A stretch of DNA of 64,000 bases from the NCBI RefSeq assembly GCF_910589235.1, contig NC_060966.1, positions 744,001 through 808,000 on the forward strand, in the 5' to 3' direction. The notes beneath the pieces were generated by a model that was not told the origin of the DNA, made no database searches, and saw only the letters and a list, made by a program, of their open reading frames with translations. The position numbers were made by a program, and so were the translations under genes. Shown here in pieces: positions 14,377-28,831 of the stretch (position 1 is its first letter; each line of letters begins with the position of its first letter). This DNA is from Vespa crabro. Taxonomy: Eukaryota; Arthropoda; Insecta; Hymenoptera; Vespidae.

Positions 14377-17300
14377 TCGTTATAACCATTATTGTCGTTA
14401 TTATTGATATTATTATTATTATAATTATCGATATTAACGTAATTATAGTTATTAACGTTTTAATTATTATTTTTAATATTGAGATTATCGTTATTATCGT
14501 GTTTTTCGTAATAATTATTATTATTATTTTGAGTATTATCATTATTATTGTTATTATCGACATTATTATTATTATTCTTATCGTTATTATCATTTTTAAT
14601 TTTTTATTGATATTTATATTATTTTTATGACCATTATTATCGTTATTATTATTAACGTTATTATCGTTATTACCGATGTTATTATTATTACTATTATTAC
14701 TATTATCATTAACATCATTATTATTGTTATTATCGACATTATTATTATTATTATTATCGCTATCATCGTAGTTATCATTATTAGCATTATTATAATTATT
14801 AGCATTATTATTGTTATTATTGTTATCGTTTTTAACGTTAATTCAATAATTATTGTTGTTATTATTATCACTATTACCGTTATTATTGTTATTATTATTA
14901 TCGATATTTTCGTTAATATTGATATTATTGTTATCGTTATTATCATTATTATCAATACTACGTTTATATCGCTTTATTGTTATTATTATTATCGTTTTTA
15001 TAGTTTTTATCGTTATTATCATTATTACTTTTATATTAATATCGTTATTATTGTTTTTATCGTTTTTATCATTATTACTGTTATATTATTATCATTATAT
15101 TATTATCCTTATTACGCTATTATCGGTATTATCGATATTATCGTCTTTTTCATTATAATTATTATCATTATTTCCGTTATTACTGTTATTATTATTATCA
15201 CTATTATCGATGTTGTTGTTATTATCATTATTGTTATTACCGTTAAACCGTTATTATTGTTATTATTTATATTATTACTATTACTACTATCGTTATTATA
15301 GTTAATAACGGTATTATTGTTATTATCGATATTCTTATTATTACGATTATCGTAATTATCGTTCTTATTGTTAGTATTAATATTATTATCCTTATTATTA
15401 TAATTATAGTATCTATATTATTGTTATAATCGCTATTACCGTTATTATCGTTATTATTATTATTATTTTTATCGTTGTTATTGTTATTATCGTTATTATT
15501 ATTACTATTATTATTATTGTTTTTATCGTTATTATCTATAATATCGTTATTATTATTAATCTTGTTACCGTTATTATTGTTAATATGGTTATTATTATTA
15601 TTATCTTTATTATCGCTATTATTATTATCATTATTATAGTCATTTACAATATAATTGTTATAATTATTATCGGTATAAACGTTATAATCGTTATTACCCT
15701 TAAAATTGTTATTATCTTTATTATCGTCATTTTCGTTTATATAGTTATTATTCTTTTTATTATTATCAATATTATTGTTATTATAATCGTTATTATCGTT
15801 ATAACAGTTATTATAAATATTATTGTTAATATTATTATTTTAATTATCGATATATTCTTATTATCGTTATTATCATTATTATCGATACTATCATTAATAT
15901 GTTTATGATTATTATAATTATTATATATATTATTATTATCGTTTTTATATTCGTTATCGTTATTATTGTAATTATTATTATCGCTAATATCGTAATTATT
16001 GTAATTTCTCTTATTATTATTATCGCTATAATCATTGATATTGTTATTGTCGATATTATTATTATTATTACTATTGTTATTATCGTTAATATTGTCATTA
16101 TTATTATCGATAATATCGCTATTATCCTTATTATTACTATCTTTAACATTGTTATTATCGTGATTATCGTAATTACTTTGATTATTTTTATCGTCATTAT
16201 CTTTATTATTGTTACTATCGATATTAATATTATTATGATTAACGTCTATAACGTTATAACCTCTATAATCTTTCTTATTATTATTATTATCGTTATTATC
16301 GTAATTATCGTTGTCATAGTTATTATTTTTAAGATTATTATCGATATTATCATTATTATCATTATTATTATTATAATTATTATTATTATTATTATCGTTA
16401 ATACTGATATTATTTTTATCGATATTATTGTTATTAATATTATTATTTTTATCATTATTATAGTTATTATTGTTATTATTATTATCGATATTATCGTTAA
16501 TATTGATATTATTGTAATCGTTAATATCGTTATTATTGTTATTATCGTTTTTATTACGATTATTATATATTGTTATTATCGTTACTAATATTATTATTAT
16601 TATTGTTATTATCGATAATATCGTTATGATCGATTTTATCGCCATAATCTTTTTTAGTTTTATTATCATTATCGTTATTATTGTTATTTTTATTATTATT
16701 ATTATCGTTAATATCGTTTTTATTGTAAACATTATTATCGATATTATCGCTATTATCAATATTATTATTATTATTATTATCGATATTATCCTTATTATCG
16801 TTATTATTATTATTATTATTATTAATATTATTATTATAATTATTGTTATTATCGTTATTAATGTTACTAGTTTTATTATTATTACCGTAATTATTGTTAT
16901 TATTATTATCGTTATTATCGATATTTTCTTTTTTTATTTCGTTTATTATCGGTATGATGGTTTTTATTTCCGTTATTATCATTATTATCATGGTTATTGT
17001 AATTAATCTTATTATATCTATTTTTACTGTCCTTATTATCTTTATTAACGTTATTATCAATATTATCGTCATTTTTGTTATTATTATTTTTATTATTATC
17101 GTAAGTATCGTTATAATAGTTAATATTATTATCTATATTATCGTTATTATTATTATTATTATTCTTATCTTTATTATCGATATTATAGTTGTTATTTCCC
17201 TTATTACCGATGTGATCGTTATTATTCCCCTTATAATCATTATTATCGTTATTATTCTTATTATCGTTATTATCGTAATTATTGTTAATATTATTGCCTT

Positions 17301-18806
17301 TATTATTGTTACTATCGTTATTATTGTTATAATTATTGTCGTTATTATTGTTTCAAATATTATAATTATTATCCTTATTGCAGGTATTAATGTAACTAAT
17401 ATTATTATTACTATCGTTATTATCATTTTTATTATTATCGTTATTATCATTATTATCCCTATTAATTTTATTATTTTTATAATAGTTACCGTTACTATTA
17501 TTATTGTCATATATAATATTATTATTTAAGTATTATCATTATTATCGTTATTTTTGTTATTATAATTATTATCTTTATTATAGTAATTATCGTTATTATC
17601 GAAATTATTGTTAATAATTCTATTACCATAAATATCGTTATTATTAATATATTTATTACGGATATAATCGTTATAATAGTTATTATTGTTATTACTATAA
17701 TTATTAAAATTATTGTTATTATCGTTAGTATCGTTATTATTGTTTTTACTATTATTATTATTATTGTTATTATCATTTTTATTAATATCGATATAATCAT
17801 TATTATCGTTATTATTTTTGTCATTCTTATTATTACTCTTATTAGTATCATTATTATCGTTATTCTTCTTCTTATTATTATTATTACTGTCTTTCTTATC
17901 TTTAATATCGATATAATAATTATTATTATTATCGTTAATATTGTTATTATTATTATCGATATTATCGTTTCTATCGTTTTTATTATTATTGTTATTATCG
18001 TTGTTATCGTAAATATTGTTTTTATCTTTATTATTTTTATTGATATTATCGTTAATATCGTTATTTTTATTATCTTTTTTAACGTAATAAACGTTATTAT
18101 TGTTACTATTATTATTATTATTATTATCGTCATTATCGTTATTATTATTAACATTATTATCGTTATTATCGTTATTATTGTTATTACTATTATTATCATT
18201 ATTATCGGTTTTATCGTTATTAACGTTATTATTATTACCGTAAAAATCGTTTTTATCATTATTATTGTTAAGACTGTTATTATTACTACTATTATTACCG
18301 TTATTACCCTTATTATAGTTATTATACTTAATATTAGTATTAATATTAGTATTATTTTTCTATTATTATTATTGTTATCGTTATTATTTTTTATTATTAT
18401 TATTATCATTCTTACCGTTAGTATTGTTATTATTATTATCTTGAATAACGATAACATCTATGTCATCTACATTATTCTTACTTTCGTTATTATTATTGTT
18501 ACTATTAATGTTATTATCGTTGATATCGTTATTATCTTTATTATCTTTATTATTGTTACTATAATTATTATTATTATCATTATTATCGTTATTATTTTTA
18601 ATACCGTTATTATCGTTATTATTGTTATTATAATTATTATAATTATCGATAGAATCGTTAATATTGTGTATATTATAATATTAATAATCGTTTATATCGC
18701 TAGTATTATTATTATAATTACCGTCATTATCCTTATAATTATTGTCGGTATTATCGTTATTATTAATATTATTTATCTTTATTATTTATATATCTTTATT
18801 ATATCT

Positions 18807-19431
18807 TTATTATAATAACAATAATGACCAAAATAACGATATTAACGATAATAATAATAACGATAATAACAATAGTATCGATAATAAGAGTTTCAGTATT
18901 AACATTAATAACGATAAAAATAATTATAATAACAATAATTACGATAAAAACGAAAATAACGATTATAATAATAACGGTAACAACGAAAATTACGGTAATG
19001 ACGATAATAATAGTACTAATAATAACAATATTAATAATAATAAAGTCAATGACGATAATAATTTTAGTAATAATAACAATAATATCTACAATTATGATAA
19101 TAACGATATTAACGATAAAATAATATCGATAATAACGATATTATCGATAATAATAATAACAATATTAAGGACAAAATCGAAAATAATAATAATAATAATT
19201 ACAATAATAACGATGAAAACGATAAAAACAATTATAAAAATAACGACAAGAACGATAATAATAATAATAATAATAATAATAAAGATATCAACGATATTAA
19301 CGATAATAACGATAATAATGATAATAAGGATAATAATAATAATAATAATAATAACAATGATAACGATAATAACAATAATAATAATAACGATAATAACGAT
19401 AATAACGACAATAACGATGATAATAATAACA
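18807..19431 (+). repeat. A-rich triplet array, inner block 3 of unit 1
   Basis: The polarity returns to A-rich at the 12-base palindrome TTATTATAATAA (18807-18818). The block resembles 33655-33860 in the outer array, sharing several rare words. It ends at 19431, where R1 sequence starts at a GC-rich hairpin. In unit 2 the equivalent block is about 3.3 kb long. Confidence 0.85.
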
Positions 19432-20404
19432 TCCCTGCTGCCAGGGAAGCAGTATCGAGATCGCGTCTCTTCGCTCATTGTGCTAAACAGCGAAGACTTA
19501 TGCACTTCTTTCGAAGATCTGCGATCTCGATCGCCCACCAGTATGCAGGACGCCTCTGCCGTTTCGTGCCCTTCTTTGTCACCGCTATCGCGCAAGCCTT
19601 TTGGATGGGCTCCATAGTTGCTGCAGTAATCATTCTGGCTAGTGCTGGTGGCGATAGACTCGCGGATGCATTTTGAAGGGATCTCCATCCTTCTTCAATG
19701 ACCGAAGACAGCCTCTCTCGGTCCATTCTTGGAATGTTCCACCGGAGGTGTCGTTTTGCAATTGTCACGACTATCATCCTATCGTGTGCATCGAAGAGTA
19801 TGTACTGATGATCGCACCCGGTATAATCCTCTATTATACGCCAGCCTGCGACTCTTCCCACAAGTTGTTTGTTCACTAGAAAGACGTCCGTGATCGTCTC
19901 TCTGTAGCCGGGCCTACGGATGCTTTGTGTCGCGGCTGTATTGAGTACTGATAGCTCTAGGCTCAACACCGACTCCATGATTCGCCATCCTCTGGAGGGC
20001 GGTCTGGTCTCCCCCAATTCGAGAGCATTGGCATTGAGGTCTGCAGCCACAATGAGATCGCCTTGCATTTCCCGCAGCGCGTCTTCCAGATCGTCCTGTT
20101 TAGACTGGCAGTCGTCTTTCCGGTCGTTCGGGGTGTGATATACGCTGACATATGTGGTCGAGTTGTGTTCCACCCAAACGTATCCGCATCCAGATCCTGG
20201 ATCCGACACTTGTATTTGACGGGAGTCTGAGATCCAGAGGGCCGCGGTGCCCAATTCGTCTGCGTACCATCCTAATCCCGCTCTGTCCTGGTATTGTTGG
20301 CTGAATAAAACGATATCAGCTTATTTCTCAGAGTAGAGCCGGGTTAGGAGTTGGTGCACCGTCCTGCTTCTATTGAGATTACCCTGAAGTACACTCGTCC
20401 TGTT
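19432..20404 (-). pseudogene. R1-like ORF2, endonuclease domain, unit 1
   Basis: In R1 elements this domain is an apurinic/apyrimidinic-type endonuclease that nicks the target DNA to prime reverse transcription. The frame overlaps the 3' end of ORF1 and starts with the family's N-terminal phrase LQGNLNRSRT. It is interrupted by a TAA just before ADIVLFSQQYQD, then stays open for about 265 codons. Visible motifs are NSTTYVSVYHTPNDR, AADLNANALE (catalytic Asp/Asn region), TITDVFLV and DHQYI (terminal Asp-His). The linker phrase RPAYWWAIEIADLRKKC follows. A glutamate is expected in SQQY (usually SEQY), but both units have glutamine, which should abolish catalysis. A TGA stop follows LAQ, also in both units. 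The sequence then breaks off at the array. Confidence 0.8.
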
Positions 20405-21839
20405 TTCCTATTTTTGGCTGTTGCATGGGCCTCTTTGAAAGTTTTGCAGGCCCTTGATCCCGCCAAGTGCTTCTTAGTTTCAACAACGCTATTGGAGCAT
20501 AAGAAGCAAGTCGGTTCGCTGACCTTGCAGTCTTTGATCGTGTGCCCCGTGCCGCCGCAGAAATAGCAGAACCTACTGCGATCAGAGCCATTGCACGTGG
20601 CGCTATAGTGACCAAAGTTGAGACAGCGGTAGCATCTCCTCACTTCTGCTCTTCGCCTGACCCTGCAGCTGACGATGCCGACCAGCACTCGGCCGACCTT
20701 TAAAAGCTACACAGCTGCTTCCTCTTCTTGTCTGAGGAGGGCCAGGCGTTGTTGTCTCGCGATAGGGTTCGCCAATTTAACCTCTAGATTCCCCGCGTAG
20801 TCTGGCAGGGTCCTCTTTAGGGCCACCTCGACTTCCACCACCAATTTGAGCAATCGCAGTCCCGTATCTCCAGCGTACCTCTAGGAACCAGTTTCGTGAT
20901 GCAGCTCGTTTCTCCAACTTCTTTCCTCAGGTTTTATGCGAATGAGGGCCGGATATGCGCAGTGGTCTTCTTAAGTTCGAGGAGAACCCCTCCAATTCTG
21001 GTCTGCCGGAACGATCTAACGTCTACCCCTGTTCCGCTGGTCTTGAAGTGCTGGTGGAGGTCTCCGACTACGTCTGCATAAGATTTACCATGCGCAGGTT
21101 TCAGGAGGATCGCGTCTGGCCTTGTTCTCTTTCTCGGGCTTTCTTCCGATTTGCTCGGTTTCTTTTTCTCCTGCTGTGTGTGTTTCATCACTTTCGTCGC
21201 TGGTTTGTGCTAATTTCATTTCTTCTTAACGACCTCCGTCCACTTAGTGGCTTCGGTCGTCGTCGTCTCTTGCCTTGGTCTTTTGAGGTTTTCTTGATGC
21301 AACTGCGGCGGGCTTGTGGCTACTCTTTTAATTGCGCCAGCATCAGTTAGAAAATTTACCCAAGGGCTCTGCGATACTCGGGCTAGGTTCCTCGCTCGCT
21401 TAATGACCATTCTTCGAGATTCATAAATGAACTCGAGGCTGACTATGATGTCCTCCATTTCTAGGAGCCCTTGCTTAATAGTGTTGTTAACGTTGGGATG
21501 TCTAGTAATAGCCGCCTTCATTTTGGCAAGGAGTACTTTCGCTTGAGTGAGATTCTCACTATCTCCATCCTGTGATGTCCCCATCGCAGGCTGCATATGT
21601 GACATCAAGCCGGAGAGCCGCGTGCTATCAACTGCCCTGGCAGCCAATTGCCACTCCTCCAAGTGGCTTTCCTCATATTTTAGCCTTCCTGTCGGCATAG
21701 ACAAACCGCAGGGCAGGTCGCCTATCTGTGGTGCTCTTCCTGTAGCAGCATCCAGAGATGGGGCCAGGTTGCCTACCCCAAGCTCCTGGCAGATGCTGGA
21801 TGACGACGGTGGGTGGCCTGCCCTAAAACCACCTGACAC
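20344..21839 (-). pseudogene. R1-like ORF1 (Gag-like nucleic-acid-binding protein), unit 1
   Basis: ORF1 proteins of R1 elements coat element RNA. The N-terminal third (21839-21216) is open from a GTG; I find no ATG in frame, so the true start is lost or uncertain. The middle (21191-20934) has the family phrase RPDAILLKPAHGKSYADVV followed by RQTRIGGVLLEL, matching the conserved core. The C-terminus has three zinc knuckles: CYRCLNFGHYSATC, CYFCGGTGHTIKDC and a longer C-x2-C-x9-H-x6-C. Breaks: stops at 21216-21218 (TGA), 21210-21212 (TAG), 20934-20936 (TAA) and 20707-20709 (TAG), and a one-base loss near 20845-20853. The first three stops are shared with unit 2, so they predate the duplication. 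Its 3' end overlaps ORF2 in another frame. Confidence 0.85.
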
Positions 21840-22120
21840 CGCCGTGGCGTGTAAGTCCCTCCCACGACAGCATTTAATTTTTTATGTACTATCCATCATA
21901 AGAAATATAATAATTGGGAGGCGAGCTGCCCAAAGGAAAGGCAGGGAACGGAAAGAAGCTTGATAGAGAGAAAGAATAGAAAAAGATATAAAAGAAGACC
22001 AAAGGTAGGATTAGCCGTACAAAAACATACACTCGCCATTCACATAGTCCATTTTTGTCGCCTCCTACGACAAGCAGGGTGTACAAAGAGAGTATTCTAA
22101 CTCCCCCTACTCACAGGAAG
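21840..22120 (-). other. R1-like element 5' UTR, unit 1
   Basis: About 280 bases between the triplet array and ORF1, well conserved in unit 2 (59883-60163). Near its 5' end a small hairpin, TTGTCG-7 bases-CGACAA (22055-22073), is seen. In unit 2 the stem is shortened to GTCG/CGAC (60100-60114). I see no in-frame ATG leading into ORF1. The edge at AGGAAG is the last base shared before the array. Confidence 0.6.
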
Positions 22121-22520
22121 TAATAATCATAGTAATAATAATAATAATAACAACGATAATAACGATAATAACAATAATAGTAATAATAATGATAAAGATA
22201 ATAACGATATTAACAATATTAACGATAATAAAAAATAACAGTAATAACGATAATAACAATTATAATGATAATAACGATAATAATATTTATAAAAATAACA
22301 ATAATAATAATAATAACGAAAATAACGATAATAGTAGAAATAATAACAATTTTAACAATAATAACAATAATAACGATAATAATAGTAGTAATAATAACAA
22401 TAATACCAATAATTGCGATAATAACGATATTACGAATAACTAATATCGGTAATAACGAAAATATCGATAATAATAATAATAATAATAACTATAATAACGA
22501 CAATAATAATAGTAATAATA

Positions 22521-22553
<33 letters not shown>

Positions 22554-25500
22554 ATAAAAAATATAATAACGATTATAACGATAAAATCGATAATAATGAT
22601 AATAAGTATGATAATAATAGCAATAATAACAATAATAACGATAATATCAAAAATAATAAGAACAATAATAACGATAATAAAGATAATAACATTAATAATA
22701 ATTACAATAATAACGATAACAACGGTAAAAACGATAAAAGTAATATTAATAGTATCCAAAATAAGAATACTAACGATAACAACGATAATAATAATAACTA
22801 TAGTACGATAATATTGATAATAAGGAGAATACTAACAATAACGATAACAATATTAATGATAATAACGATATTATTGATAATAACGATAATAACGATAATA
22901 AGGTTAATAATAATAACAATAATAAAATTAATAATGATTATAATGAGAATAACGAAAATAATATTCAAAATAATAAGAATAATAACGATAAAAAAATTAA
23001 TAACGATAATGAATGTATCAATAAGAACAATAATAACAATAACAATGATTATAATGATATAACGATAATTAATAACTATATCAACGTTAGTATCGATAAT
23101 AACAATAACAGTATTACGATAATATCGGTAATAATAATAACAATATTAACTATAATATCGTTAATATTAATAATAAAAATAATAACAATAATAGCGATAA
23201 AAACGATAATAACTGCTATAATAATCACGATAATAAAGATAATAACGACAATAATAATAACAATAAAAATCATAATAATAACGATTATAATGATAATAAC
23301 GATAATAATATTAATATTAATAACAGTAATAACGATAATAAGGATAATAACGATATTAACAATAATAATAATTATAACGTTAATAACAATAATAACTTTA
23401 ATATCGATAACAATAATAACAATATTATCTATAATATCGATAAAAACAATATCAATAATAACAATGATAACGATATAAACGATAATAACGGTTCTAATAG
23501 TAGAAATAATATCAATTTTATCAATAATAACGATAATAACGATAATAACGATAATAATAGTATTAATAATAACAATAACAAAAATAATAACGATAATAAC
23601 AGTAATAACGATAAAAATATTAGTAATATTAACAATAATAACAATAATAACGAAAATAAGGTTATTAACTATAATAATAATAACTAAATTATAGATAATA
23701 TCGATAATAATAATAAAAATAATAACGATTATAACAATAATAATAATAACAGAAATGAGGGTAATAAGGATAATAGCGATAATAATAATAACAATAATAA
23801 CGATAACAATGATAATAACGATAAAAATAACGGTATCAACGATAATAGTAATAATAATAATAAGAACAGGAAAGATAATAACAATTATAATAATAATAAT
23901 AATAATAAAGTAAACAACGATATAAACGATAATAACGAAAATAATAATAACAATAATAACGATAATAACAATAATAGTAATAATAATTATAAAGATAAAA
24001 ACGATAATAACGATAATAACGATTTTAATAATAACGATATTAACGATCGTATTGATAATAACAATAACAATATTAACGATAATGTCGATAATAATAATAA
24101 TAAGAATAATAACGATAGAAGCGATAACAACGATTATAAAAATAATGGTAATAAAGACAAAAACGATATAAGAATAAAATTATCGATTATAATGGTAATA
24201 ACGAAAATAATATTAATAATAATAAGAATAATAACGATAATAAGGAAAATAAAGTTAGTAATAATAATAATAATAACGATAATGGCGATTATAACGATAA
24301 TATCGATAATAAAAAAAACAATAATAATTATAATAACAATAAAAACGATAATAACGATAATAACGATTATAATAATCAAAACAATAACGATAATAGTAAT
24401 AATAATAATAACGATAAGAACGATAATAACGATAATAATAATAATAATAACAATAATAACGATAATATCGATAATAATAATAATAATAATAACAATAATA
24501 ACGATAAAAACGATAATAAGGAATATAGTAATAAAGAAAATAACGATAATAACGATAATTACAATAATAACAATAATAATAATTAAGATTATAATGTTAA
24601 TGGTGAAATAATAATAACGATAATGACGATAATAAAGATAATAATCATAATAATAATAAAGATTATAACGATATTAACGATAATATCGATAATAACGTTA
24701 ACAATAATTACCATATTAACGACAATAATAATAGTAATTTTAACGATAATAACGATGACAATGACAATAGTTGTAATAATAATAATAATGAAGATAAGAA
24801 CGATATAACACATAATAACAACATTAATGATAATAATATTATGAATAATAACAATAACAACGATAATTACCATGATAACGATAATAATAATATCGATAAT
24901 AATGATAATATTAATAATGTTAATAAGGATAATAACGATTATAACAATAATAACGATGATAAAAATAATAGTAAAAAAGATAATAACGATATTAACGGTA
25001 ATAATAATAATAATGATAATGATAATATTATTAATAACGATATTAATGATAAAAACGATTATTATATTAACGATAATAACGACAATTATAGTAATAATAA
25101 TATCGATAATAACGATAATAACGACAAAAATAATAATAACAATAATAATAATGATAATAACGATGATAATAGTAGTAATAATAACAATAATATTAATATG
25201 GACGATATTAACCTTAATAATAATAATAGTAATAAAAATTATTAAGATAATAACGATAATAATAGTAACGATAATAACGATAATAATAACAACAATAGTA
25301 ACAATAGTAACGATAATAAAGATAATAATTATAATAATAATATATGCAATAACGATAATATCAATAATAACGATAATGTCGATAATAATAATAACGATAG
25401 AATTAATAGTAATAATAACAATAAAAAGGATTTTAACAATAATAATAATAACAATAATAACAATAATAACGATAATGACGATTATAACGATAATGATAGT

Positions 25501-26003
25501 ATTAATAATAACAATAATAACGATACTAATGATAAAAACGATAATATTTATAATACTAATAAAGATTATATATTAATATATATAATGCTAATATCTATAT
25601 TAGCGATAGTAACGATGGTAACAATATTAACGATAATAACATTAATAATAACAATAATAATAATAATAATAATAATAATAAAGATATTAATGATAATAAT
25701 GGAAGTAACGATAATACAAATAACAATAATAAGGATAATCATGATTATAATGATAAGAATGACAATAATAATAATATTAATAACAATAATAACATTACTA
25801 ACGATAATAACGATATTAATGATAATAATAATGACGATAATAATGATAATATCGATAATAATAAAGACACTATTAATGATAATATCGATAATAATTATAA
25901 TAGTAGTTTGTATAATCAATACAAAAACGAAAATTAAGATAATAATATTAACGATAATAACGAGAATTGAAATAATAATAATATTAATAGTAACAATATT
26001 ATC

Positions 26004-26039
<36 letters not shown>

Positions 26040-28596
26040 GAAAAAAACTATAATAAAGATAATAACGATAATATCAGTAATAACCATAATAATAATAAAA
26101 ATAATAACGTTAATGACGATAATAACGATAATAACGATTATAATAATAACGATAATAAAAATAGTAATAATATTAATGAAGAGAACGACGATATTACCGG
26201 TAATAACGATAATAATAATAACAATAATAACGATAATAACGATATTAGCAATAGTAGTGATAATAATAAAAAAGATATTAACAATATTAACTATTATAAC
26301 GCTAATAGTAATAATAATAATATGGATAGTAACAATAATAATAATAATAATATAATAATAATAACAAAAATAGCTACATTAACAATAACAATAATAATAA
26401 TAATAACGATAATAACGATAATAACGATAATAATAATAAAAATTATAACGCTAATAGTGATAGTAACGATAATAACGATAATAATAATAAAAATATTAAT
26501 AGGAATAATGACAATAACGATAATAACGATAATAATAATATTAATAATAACAATAATAATGAAAATAACGGTAATAATGACAATAACTATTATAATAATA
26601 ATAATAATAACTATAATAACAATAATATTATTAAGAATAGAATCGATAATAAAGAAATTAATGATAATAAATAATATAATAATACTAATAATAATGATAA
26701 TTACAATAATAATAAAACAATAATAACGATTATAACGACAATAATAATAACAAAAATAATGATAAAAACGATAAAAAACATAATAATAATAATAACAAAA
26801 ATAAGTTAATAACGCTAACAACGATAATAACGATATTAACGATAATAGTGATAATAACATTAAGAACGATAATAATGATACGATAAATACGATTAAAGTA
26901 ATAACAATAATATCGAAAGTTTCAATAATAACGATAATGACGATAATAATAAAAATAATAATAAGGTAATAAAGATATTAACGACATAAACAATAATAAT
27001 GATAATAACAATAATAATAATAATAATAATTACAATATAAACGATTATAAGAATAATAATGAGAAAAATAATAACGATAATAACGTTAATAACGATAATA
27101 ATAACATCAATAATGACGATAATGACGATAATAAAAATAGCGATAATAATATTATAAATAATAACAATAATATCGATTAATAATAATAACGAATACAATA
27201 TTAAACAATAAAGAAAAATGGAGATAATTTACGATAATAGCGGTACAATAATATCGATAATAACGATTCTAAAGATAATAACAAATATAAGGATAATAAT
27301 AATAATAATAATAACTCTAATAACAATAATAACAGTAAAAACGTTAATAACGGAAATAATAAGAACAATAATAACGATAATAATGATAATAATAGTAATA
27401 CTAATAACGATAGTAACGATAATAAAGATAATAATAGTAATACTAATAACGCTAATGCCGATAATAATTATAATAGAAATAATAATAATGTTGATAATAA
27501 CAATATAAGGATAATAAATATATTAATAACAATAATAATAACGGTAATAACGATAAGATTGATAATAGCTATACTAATAATAATATTAATGACGAGTATT
27601 ACGATATCAACGATAATAAAGACAATAATGAAATCAATAAAAAAGATAATAACGTTAATAATGTTAATGACAGAAATAATAATAACATAATAACAGAAAT
27701 AACAATAAAAAGGTAAATAGTGATAATAATAATAACAACCATAATGATAATGATGATGATAACGTTAATAATAATAGTAATAATAAAAATAAAAATAATA
27801 ATAACTATAAGGACCATAATAACGGTAATAATAATGACAAGAGTAACGTTAATAATTATAATAATAATAATAATAATAATAATACTAACAATAAGGATAA
27901 TAACGATATTAACGACAATAATAATTATAATAATATCAATAATAACGATATTAACGCTAATGAAGTTAATAACAACAATAATAATAATTACGATAATAAG
28001 AATAATAATAATAAGAAGAACAATAGCAACGATAATAACGATAATAATGATAATAACGATAATAAAAATGACAATAATAACGATAATATCGATATTATAC
28101 GATAATGACGATAATAATAATAACAAAAATAACGATAATAACAATAATACTATTAATGACGAAAACGTTATTGAAGATAATTAGATAATAACGGTACTAA
28201 TAACAATAGCAATAATAATAATAATAACAATAATACGCTTATAACGATAATAACGGTAATAACGATAAAAATGAGAATAACGATAATAACGATAATAATT
28301 ATTTCAAAAATAACGTACATAGAGATAACAACGACAATAACGTCAATAATAATGGCAAATAATAAAGATAATAACGATAATAACGAAATAACGATTATAA
28401 CGTTAATAATATTATTAATAATAGCAAATTAATAATATCAACAGTAAAGACGATAGTAACGATAATAGTAGTTGTAATAATATCAATATTAACAATAATA
28501 AAGATTATAACGATAATAACGATAATAATTATAACAATAATAAGAATAATAATAGAAGCAATAATAAAGATAATAGCAATAAGAATAATAATAATG

Positions 28597-28672
<76 letters not shown>

Positions 28673-28831
28673 TAAGTACGATAGTAACGATAATAATAGT
28701 AGTAATAATTACAATAATGACAATAATAACTAGAATAACGATAATAACGAAAACAATAATAACAATTAAAACGACGATAATAATAAAAATAATAACGATT
28801 ATAACGATAATATCGATTATAATAATAATAG
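22121..28831 (+). repeat. A-rich triplet array, outer block of unit 1
   Basis: About 6.7 kb of degenerate AAT/AAC/GAT repeat upstream (in element sense) of the R1 5' edge. It aligns colinearly with 60164-62640: for example 22190-22290 with 60238-60335, and the block around 24590-24730 with 61948-62090. The offset changes from 38.05 to 37.36 kb, so unit 2 has lost about 0.7 kb. It ends at the gypsy LTR. No gene is seen. Confidence 0.9.
28603..28671. repeat. Nearly pure (AAT)n microsatellite
   Basis: About 22 AAT triplets with one AAG interruption, about 160 bases from the left LTR of the gypsy element. Confidence 0.85.

Larger units (their letters stand above)
3794..18806 (-). repeat. T-rich triplet array (inverted block), inner block 2 of unit 1
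   Basis: About 15 kb in which the plus strand reads ATT, GTT, ATC and TTA: the reverse complement of the A-rich repeat family. The inversion is of sequence as well as base composition, because the 20-mer AAAGATAACAACGATATTAA of the A-rich blocks (567-586, 735-754) occurs here reversed (9395-9414). Long parts align with unit 2: about 3990-4170 with 39455-39640, 4270-6150 with 39930-41900, 11560-13770 with 44520-46560, and 14590-18300 with 47410-49300. No gene is seen. Confidence 0.9.
19432..22120 (-). mobile_element. R1-clade non-LTR retrotransposon, 5' part, unit 1
   Basis: A dead 2.7 kb fragment running from the element's 5' edge near 22120 (minus strand) through a 5' UTR, ORF1 and the endonuclease part of ORF2. 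It is cut at 19432 next to the hairpin CCCTGCTGCCAGGG. The unit 2 copy continues 0.7 kb further into the reverse transcriptase, so this copy has lost that part. It is GC-balanced, in sharp contrast to the array. Assignment to R1 rests on an ORF1 with three CCHC-type knuckles, an apurinic-type endonuclease with an SDH-type motif, and the R1-like reverse transcriptase and tail in the sister pieces. Confidence 0.85.

Noticed and set aside
306..19431. CRISPR-like regularly spaced repeats
   Set aside because: No constant repeat with unique spacers; the spacing is triplet-based and degenerate, and the sequence is eukaryotic.
21205..21220. Programmed readthrough of the shared ORF1 stops
   Set aside because: Two stops within three codons, a further stop downstream and many other lesions make simple decay more likely than recoding.
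20955..21350. Plus-strand frame of 131 codons, with a counterpart at 58998-59393
   Set aside because: Antisense to R1 ORF1, whose protein motifs are clearly on the minus strand. Conservation between units reflects duplication of the DNA.
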